Shown one piece after another: positions 59,069-64,000 of a stretch of 64,000 nt of DNA; position 1 is the stretch's first letter; each line of letters begins with the position of its first letter. Made by a program: the position numbers and the translations under genes. This stretch comes from Mucilaginibacter inviolabilis (GTDB taxonomy: Bacteria > Bacteroidota > Bacteroidia > Sphingobacteriales > Sphingobacteriaceae). The notes under the pieces were generated by a model, which did no database searches, was not told the origin of the DNA, and worked only from the letters and a program-made list of their open reading frames with translations. Location of the stretch: contig NZ_JAANAT010000002.1 in the NCBI RefSeq assembly GCF_011089895.1, positions 248,001 through 312,000 on the forward strand. Reading direction: 5' to 3'.

Positions 59069-59461
59069 TTAGAATGGCAAATCGTCCTCGTCTGCCCCTG
59101 CGCCCGTGGTATAAGGTGCGGTTTCCTTTTTTTCGGCTTTTGGCTCGGCTTTGGCCACCAATGAAAAAAGCTTGATGGTGTCGCAGGTGCAAATCAGCCT
59201 TGCCTTGATGCCGTCCTTTTTGCTTTGGTAGCCCTGTGCTTCCATCCAGCCCGAAATTTCCACTACTGCGCCCTTGGTGAGGTATTCGGCTACGCCCGAA
59301 TTGCGCCAGTAGGCGCAGTCAACGAATGCGGTTTTTTCCTTTTTTTCACCCGCTTTGTTTTTCCATCTTTGGTTAATGGCTACGGTAAAATTGATGACCT
59401 GTTTGTCCCCTTTGACCGCATTTACTGCTGCGTTTGCGGTTAATCTTCCTGTGAATAGCAT
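59069..59461 (-). CDS. ssb: Single-stranded DNA-binding protein
   Basis: 130 residues. OB fold with GRLTANAAVN, VINFTVAINQRWKN, KTAFVDCAYWRNSGVAEYLT and VVEISGWMEAQGYQ; a short linker and the acidic tail DEDDLPF that binds partner proteins. Shorter than chromosomal SSB, as usual for element-borne copies. First gene on the minus strand of the PRTRC side, so its upstream region carries the promoter. Confidence 0.93.
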   Translation of the reverse strand: MLFTGRLTANAAVNAVKGDKQVINFTVAINQRWKNKAGEKKEKTAFVDCAYWRNSGVAEYLTKGAVVEISGWMEAQGYQSKKDGIKARLICTCDTIKLFSLVAKAEPKAEKKETAPYTTGAGADEDDLPF

Positions 59462-60009
59462 AATTTTTAAATGTTTTTAATGAATAATTATTTGTTTGCT
59501 TTTCCTTTCGCCGCCTTGCCCTGATTGATTATTTTTAAAAGAAAAAGGGAAAAAAGAAAGCAAATCGTAAAGCCCGGCAGCGGGCAAAAGGAAATGGAAT
59601 AATTGGAGGGGACCCTCTGGGGAGGCAGCCGTTTATGCCGGAAATCTTTTGCAAACCCCACGACAACTCCGGGCTTGATTTTAGCTGCGCTTTTTACCCG
59701 TTTCGTTTAAAATAATTATTGATTAAATAAAAAAATGCCATTGGAGCCGAAGGCGATAAACCTCAGCCGACAGTAAAAAGGAAACCTGTCAGCGAGTATT
59801 TTGAAATCTGGAGCCTCGCAAAAAAGAAATACCATTCCCTTTTCTGCATCAGGGATTGGAAGCGTATCCTTCGATAGAAGATATAGCGGAAAGCCCGGCC
59901 CGAAGGGGATGCCATAGTGACTAGACGAGCCGCATTCAGACGTGACAACAAGTAGATACAATGGTTATATTTACAATAGCGGAGATTTATTTACCATCAA
60001 TTAGAGGCT
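59462..60009. other. 548-base stretch without a recognised gene
   Basis: No convincing coding frame on either strand; the two longest minus-strand frames (about 59716-59961) lack coding character. The left part (59500-59560) is A-rich with polypurine runs. A compact block around 59615-59635 contains GAGGGGACCCTC, and another GCCCGGCAGCGGGC lies at about 59574. It must hold the ssb promoter and could hold a replication or transfer origin; I cannot tell which. Confidence 0.5.
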
Positions 60010-60294
60010 ATGGGCGTATTATCATTCTTTCTAAAGATGTTCAAGGTTAAGCCGTGCTGGAACGGAACGCCGGAAATGTTCCTGGCGATGGTTATGGAAA
60101 TGCAGTCGAGAAATAATAAAGTATTTTCAGTGCGGGAGGTATTGCAATGGGGAGAAGTGATGCAAAAAGTAATCAAAGTCAATCTTGCACCTTTTAATGA
60201 TTTTACGGATTTGGTAAAGCATGGTCGGCCGGATTTCACCATGGTCGAAAAATTAAGGGGAAAGATGGACGAATTGAACAATCGAAGGGAATAA
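60010..60294 (+). CDS. Hypothetical protein, 94 residues
   Basis: Plus-strand frame MGVLSFFLKMFKVKPCWNGT, mostly helical and basic/acidic mixed (VREVLQWGEVMQKVIKVNLA). No domain recognised. Directly after it a different frame continues with coding character (60300-60452), so this could be the first part of a disrupted gene. Confidence 0.5.
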   Translation: MGVLSFFLKMFKVKPCWNGTPEMFLAMVMEMQSRNNKVFSVREVLQWGEVMQKVIKVNLAPFNDFTDLVKHGRPDFTMVEKLRGKMDELNNRRE

Positions 60295-60299
60295 AGCAA

Positions 60300-60452
60300 G
60301 CAATTTATGGGAAAAACGTTGATTTAGGGGACGATGACATAGTGAAAAGTAATTCAGAAAGTGCCGTTTTTGCCAGGAAAATGGTTAAAGATTTAACGGA
60401 ATATGTTCAATTTTCACCAGGAGAGCACGATTTGTCACAGGAGCTATTTTAA
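60300..60452 (+). pseudogene. Gene fragment without start
   Basis: An open stretch (AIYGKNVDLGDDDIVKSNSE ... GEHDLSQELF stop) in a frame other than the 60010 ORF, with no start codon and natural composition. Probably the second half of a gene broken by a frameshift near 60290, or a relic of an unrelated one. Confidence 0.4.
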
Positions 60453-60557
60453 GTGTTGGCGATAGTATCGAAGATTTAGTAAATCCATTGTCCATTTAAG
60501 CCCAGTTATGGTTGTTGAATTTTGACTGGGCTTTTTGTTATCCTGCTATTGATTAAA

Positions 60558-60954
60558 ATGAAGAAATATTTACTTTTTTTCTTGCTAATCTCTGGTATTA
60601 CATGCTGCAAGACCCCAAATATTGACTTAACTGGAAGTGTTAGGGATTTTGATTCTAAAAACTTTTTACAGGGTGTTACTGTTCGTGTTGAAAAAAAAGG
60701 ACCTCAACCGATTTGTTAGGTAATTCAAAATTACCATTGAACTTGCGCAAGTTAAGCAACAGGGTATTCGTTTTACAAGTGTCGGGTATAAGGAATCATT
60801 TATCAATTATACTTCTTATTACAACTTTGATATTGAATTGTGAGCAAGCTATATAGAACTTCCAGAAGTCAGAATTATGGGTACTGGCTTAACCATTTTA
60901 AAAAAGGCTATAAGTCGTATTCCTGTTAACTATCCCAAAGACCTTATATTTTAA
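60558..60954 (+). pseudogene. Decayed CarboxypepD_reg-like lipoprotein gene
   Basis: Starts with a lipoprotein signal (MKKYLLFFLLISGITCC) and a SVRDFDSKNFLQGVTVRV carboxypeptidase-regulatory-like segment. It stops at 60719, then continues in another frame with GIRFTSVGYKESFINYTSYY, hits TGA, and continues in that frame with IELPEVRIMGTGLTILKKAI and IPVNYPKDL. These blocks in this order are those of a CarboxypepD_reg-like/DUF5686-type outer-membrane protein, so at least one frameshift, one stop and a 3' truncation have inactivated it. Confidence 0.7.
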
Positions 60955-61163
60955 CAGGGGCGATGCGGTTACAATATCTGAGAAATCGATCTGATTTATT
61001 CAACACTGAAGCTATGCTCACTGTTTTCTCATTGTTTAATGATCTGGGTTAAACAGGGGCGCTTCGAAGAATTCATATAAGGGCACCAGCCCTCATTACT
61101 TCAACTTTAACGGTTGCAACAACTGTAAACGTTGTAACTTACATCGTCTTTTAATTTATATTA

Positions 61164-61191
61164 TTGCTTATTTAGAATTATTCTATATTTG
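61164..61191 (+). promoter_or_regulatory. Bacteroidota promoter of the DUF6660-type gene
   Basis: TTG at 61164-61166 (-33 element), 17 bases, then TATATTTG at 61184-61191 (TAnnTTTG -7 element): the textbook Bacteroidota layout. The ATG follows 5 bases later (61196), so the mRNA would be leaderless or nearly so. Confidence 0.75.
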
Positions 61192-61195
61192 CAGT

Positions 61196-61519
61196 ATGAA
61201 ATCACTCTGTCTGCTATTTGCAATGCTCGTGCTGTTCGCAGCAGCCCGGCCGTGCTGTTCGGACAGGGAATGCGAAGTTCGCGCTAACATCAAAAACCTA
61301 CTTGCAAAGAAACACTCCACAAAAAAGGAGTGCCAGGGTTGTTCACCCTTTTTTTCCTGCAATACCTGTGGGGGTTTTATAGTAACCAAAACGCTGTTCC
61401 ACGTTGTTGTTTTAGCAACCGAAAATGAGAACAAGGATTACGCTCCTTACCATCATCCCGGTCTATCCAAAATTGTCTTAGCCATCTGGCAGCCACCACA
61501 GATAAGCGTACTTTCTTAA
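61196..61519 (+). CDS. Small Cys-rich secreted protein, DUF6660-like
   Basis: 107 residues: signal-like start (MKSLCLLFAMLVLFAAARPC), then CCSDRECEV, KKECQGCSPFFSCNTCGGF and the C-terminal WQPPQISVL. The CSPFFSC.TC block and WQPP.IS ending match the DUF6660 family as I know it. Eight Cys in about 70 mature residues suggest metal binding or disulfides. Strong promoter with no leader. Upstream of the small membrane protein and feoB, which suggests a link with iron or another metal. Confidence 0.7.
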   Translation: MKSLCLLFAMLVLFAAARPCCSDRECEVRANIKNLLAKKHSTKKECQGCSPFFSCNTCGGFIVTKTLFHVVVLATENENKDYAPYHHPGLSKIVLAIWQPPQISVLS

Positions 61520-61672
61520 TAGCTGGTCTATGACCGGCAATGGCACGTCGTGCCTTTATAAAAGTATTTAACTTATCTATTCTTCATGTTTGACAAGATC
61601 ATCTCGTTTTCAATCAATCACCTTAACATTATTGCTAAATAAGCATATCCAAACGGGAATGTAAAACAAATA

Positions 61673-61852
61673 ATGATGGCCAAAAAAAGAAAAAGAGTCA
61701 GACGAACACCAACCGGGGTTTACTCGGGTAAAAGCTATAAAAAGCCGCTGTGGATGCGAATTGTAAGGATTATAGCCATGTTCATAATCGGTGGTTTAAT
61801 GATCATTGTGATCATTTATAAAGCTTGGCAATACTTCAAAATTGTTAATTAA
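61673..61852 (+). CDS. Small basic membrane protein, 59 residues
   Basis: Starts MMAKKRKRVRRTPTGVYSGK, very basic, then one membrane helix (WMRIVRIIAMFIIGGLMIIV, about 28-47) and YKAWQYFKIVN. It fits a positive-inside single-pass protein. It lies 45 bases before feoB on the same strand. Its role is unknown; it could be a companion of FeoB, which often works with small partner proteins. Confidence 0.55.
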   Translation: MMAKKRKRVRRTPTGVYSGKSYKKPLWMRIVRIIAMFIIGGLMIIVIIYKAWQYFKIVN

Positions 61853-61897
61853 TAGCGAGTGCGACTGATTAAATTATTTATTCTATAAATCTAAAAG

Positions 61898-64000
61898 GTG
61901 GTGAAAATTGATCTTAAAGTTGCCTTGATCGGCAACCCGAATACCGGAAAATCGTCCTTATTTAATGCTTTGACCGGCATGAATCAAAAAGTGGGAAACT
62001 TTCCAGGAGTTACCGTTGAAAAAAAAACAGGACTTGCAAAATTGCCTGAAGGCCGGACCGCACAGATTATCGATCTTCCTGGAACCTATAGCCTATACCC
62101 AAAGAGTAAAGATGAAGCCATCGTATTAGAGGTATTAGCAGATACGCAAAACAGCGGACACCCTGATCTCCTGATATTCATCGCGGATGCTTCCAATTTA
62201 AAACGGAACCTCCTATTGTACACACAGGTCGCCGATTTAAAGATTCCGGTGATCATTGCCTTGAACATGATGGATATGGCTGATCGTAATGGCATAAGAA
62301 TAGACATTGACGCACTTGCAAACAAACTCGGCGTGAGAATTATTCCGATATCAGCAAGAAACGGCAAAGGAATTATGGAATTGAAACAAGCGATTGCAGA
62401 AGCAAACCATATACCTTTACAAGCGGATACGATTGATCTGGATAGTTTATATCCCGGTTTAATTACGCGAATAATTCAGGATGTCAATGTCAGCAATCCT
62501 TACCTGGCATTACAATTAGTTTATCAATACCCTTATATCAGCTACCTGAAATCTGAAGAAATAGAAAAACTTAAGCAATTAGAAAAAGAATACGACATCA
62601 ATCCCTCCAAAGCACAGGCAAAGGAAACTATTGCCAGGTATGAATTTATCAACGATGTTTTATATGATACGGTTCAACGAGACAGCAAACCCTCGCAGGA
62701 GAACTACAGCAATCGGATCGATAAAATTTTGACGCATAAATTTGGAGGCTTTGCAATTTTTTTACTGATTTTATTCCTGATCTTTCAGGCTATTTTTACC
62801 TGGGCCAAAGTCCCCATGGACCTGATCTCTTCTTTTTTTGTTACCCTGACAAACCTGTTAAGTGATCATTTACCCCCGGGGCCGTTAACGCAATTGATCA
62901 CCAACGGGGTATTGCCCGGCTTAAGCGGTGTGTTGGTATTCATACCACAGATCGCTATCCTTTTCATTTTCATCTCGATATTAGAAGATACCGGTTACAT
63001 GGCCAGGGTAACTTTCATGATGGATAAGATCATGCGGAAAGTTGGGCTAAACGGAAAATCCGTTATTCCGATTATCGGTGGGCTGGCCTGCGCCGTTCCA
63101 TCCATCATGAGCACACGTAGTATTGAGAATTGGAAAGATCGCATCATTACCATTTTGGTGACCCCTTTAATCACATGTTCCGCTAGGTTACCCGTATACA
63201 CATTGCTAATCTCTTTGATCGTGCCGCAGCGTATGGTATGGGGTTTTATCAGTTTGCAGGGCATCGCATTGATGATGATGTACTTGTTGGGTTTCTTTTC
63301 AGCGTTTATCGTAGCCTGGGTGATGAAAAAGATCATTAAATCCGGGCAAAAAGGCTATTTTATTATGGAATTGCCGGTTTACCAGTGGCCGAGATGGAAA
63401 AATGTCGGCTTAACAATGCTACAGAAAGTAAAGGCGTTTGCTTTCCAGGCTGGGAAGGTGATTATTGCTGTCTCCATCATTCTCTGGGTGCTCGCCAGTT
63501 ATGCTCCTCCAGGCCGGTTTGCCGCAATAGAACATTATTATCAAACACAGCGGTCCAGTAAAAAAGTCCCTGCCTTAGAAAGTGACAAGCTGGTCGCTTC
63601 AGCGAAATTAGAAGCGTCTTATGCAGGGATACTGGGTAAGACGATTGAACCTGTCATCAGGCCGTTGGGTTATGACTGGAAAATTGGCATCGCCTTGATC
63701 ACCTCTTTTGCAGCAAGAGAGGTATTTGTTGGTACCATGGCAACTATTTACAGTGCCGATGGTGACGCCCACCATCAGGAAGCGATCCTGCAAAAAATAA
63801 AAAAAGCCAAAAACCCCGATACCGGTTTGCCTGTTTTCACTACGGCTGTAGGTTTCTCGCTTTTGATCTTTTACGCATTTGCTATGCAGTGTATGAGTAC
63901 TATGGTCGTTGTTTACAAGGAAACCAACGCATTAAAATGGCCGGTAATTCAATTTTTGTACATGACAGGCTTGGCCTATCTGCTAAGTTTTGGTGTTTAC
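61898..64000 (+). CDS. feoB: Ferrous iron transporter B, 3' end outside window
   Basis: Start is GTG at 61898 or 61901; no ATG is available in this frame near the G1 loop. The N-terminal G domain has GNPNTGKSS (G1), DLPGTYSL (G3), NMMD (G4) and SAR (G5), then a helical spacer and a long series of helices with the GLACAVPSIMSTR gate and the second gate near TMATIYS. Imports Fe(II) across the inner membrane. No feoA precedes it. About 700 residues are visible and the end is near the right edge. Base composition does not differ visibly from its neighbours. Confidence 0.95.
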   Translation, partial: MVKIDLKVALIGNPNTGKSSLFNALTGMNQKVGNFPGVTVEKKTGLAKLPEGRTAQIIDLPGTYSLYPKSKDEAIVLEVLADTQNSGHPDLLIFIADASNLKRNLLLYTQVADLKIPVIIALNMMDMADRNGIRIDIDALANKLGVRIIPISARNGKGIMELKQAIAEANHIPLQADTIDLDSLYPGLITRIIQDVNVSNPYLALQLVYQYPYISYLKSEEIEKLKQLEKEYDINPSKAQAKETIARYEFINDVLYDTVQRDSKPSQENYSNRIDKILTHKFGGFAIFLLILFLIFQAIFTWAKVPMDLISSFFVTLTNLLSDHLPPGPLTQLITNGVLPGLSGVLVFIPQIAILFIFISILEDTGYMARVTFMMDKIMRKVGLNGKSVIPIIGGLACAVPSIMSTRSIENWKDRIITILVTPLITCSARLPVYTLLISLIVPQRMVWGFISLQGIALMMMYLLGFFSAFIVAWVMKKIIKSGQKGYFIMELPVYQWPRWKNVGLTMLQKVKAFAFQAGKVIIAVSIILWVLASYAPPGRFAAIEHYYQTQRSSKKVPALESDKLVASAKLEASYAGILGKTIEPVIRPLGYDWKIGIALITSFAAREVFVGTMATIYSADGDAHHQEAILQKIKKAKNPDTGLPVFTTAVGFSLLIFYAFAMQCMSTMVVVYKETNALKWPVIQFLYMTGLAYLLSFGVY

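Noticed and set aside
59716..59961. Two minus-strand frames of 81 and 62 codons upstream of ssb
   Set aside because: Overlapping frames with unrelated, low-quality peptide sequence and no start context; treated as non-coding.
60948..61062. Repeated 10-mer AACAGGGGCG at about 60953 and 61053
   Set aside because: Only two copies of 10 bases, 100 bases apart; too little to call a repeat element or attachment site.
1..64000. CRISPR arrays, IS elements, tRNA, rRNA, riboswitches
   Set aside because: None could be supported: no spaced direct repeats, no transposase motif, no cloverleaf or rRNA sequence noticed. A tRNA scan and covariance-model search would be the decisive test.

Overview
The window comes from a member of the Bacteroidota, most likely a Sphingobacteriaceae-type soil organism (Mucilaginibacter/Pedobacter-like; this is inference). 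The evidence is the gene families (HYC_CC_PP and DUF6660-type small Cys proteins, DUF3347, DUF4136, Bacteroidota-style V-ATPase with DUF2764, PRTRC cassette), the TAnnTTTG-type -7 promoter boxes, and weak Shine-Dalgarno use. No rRNA, tRNA, CRISPR array or transposase was seen.

Region 1 (1-26.1 kb) is a copper/silver detoxification island. It holds a CPC-type P1B ATPase (partial, left edge), a CPH-type P1B ATPase, a multicopper oxidase fused to a CopB-like barrel with two heavy-metal-binding repeats, two DUF3347 proteins, a haem-binding CxxCH protein, an MFS exporter, small membrane proteins (DUF2933, DUF5676, SHOCT) and a complete Cus-like RND system. The RND pump (CusA) is encoded as two adjacent pieces. 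Three small secreted Cys/His proteins are interspersed. An orphan HhH plus PD-(D/E)XK-like nuclease and two proteins of unknown function sit inside the island.

Region 2 (26.1-35 kb) is a V-type ATPase operon (E, DUF2764, A, B, D, I, K) led by a GH13 alpha-amylase-family enzyme. It runs head to tail, with no visible terminator, into the Cus operon. The run from 34964 down to 18900 could be one transcript coupling ion pumping to RND efflux.

Region 3 (35-43.9 kb, minus strand) is a respiratory module: two c-type cytochromes, a porin, an NrfC-like 4x[4Fe-4S] protein, an NrfD-like quinol-interacting membrane protein and accessory proteins, but no catalytic molybdopterin subunit. Upstream of it are two paralogous secreted proteins flanking an AraC regulator with an HMA-like Cys-rich N-terminus, another HYC_CC_PP protein, and a 52-residue orphan ORF.

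Region 4 (44.2-50.5 kb, plus strand) is a fermentative energy cluster: acetate kinase, phosphoketolase, a short GT35-type glucan phosphorylase homologue in which the expected PLP lysine is alanine, and a tandem universal-stress protein with a duplicated C-x3-C-x-C motif. Regions 2-4 together look like an energy-maintenance island for low-oxygen or stressed cells.

Region 5 (50.6-59.5 kb, minus strand) is a PRTRC cassette with single-stranded-DNA-binding protein, DUF932 and phage/plasmid-type small proteins, typical of plasmids or integrative elements, and is bounded by strong GC-rich hairpins. One PRTRC gene seems frameshifted. Region 6 (59.5-64 kb) has a non-coding stretch, decayed genes, a DUF6660-type Cys-rich protein with a textbook Bacteroidota promoter and almost no leader, a 59-residue membrane protein, and feoB running off the right edge.
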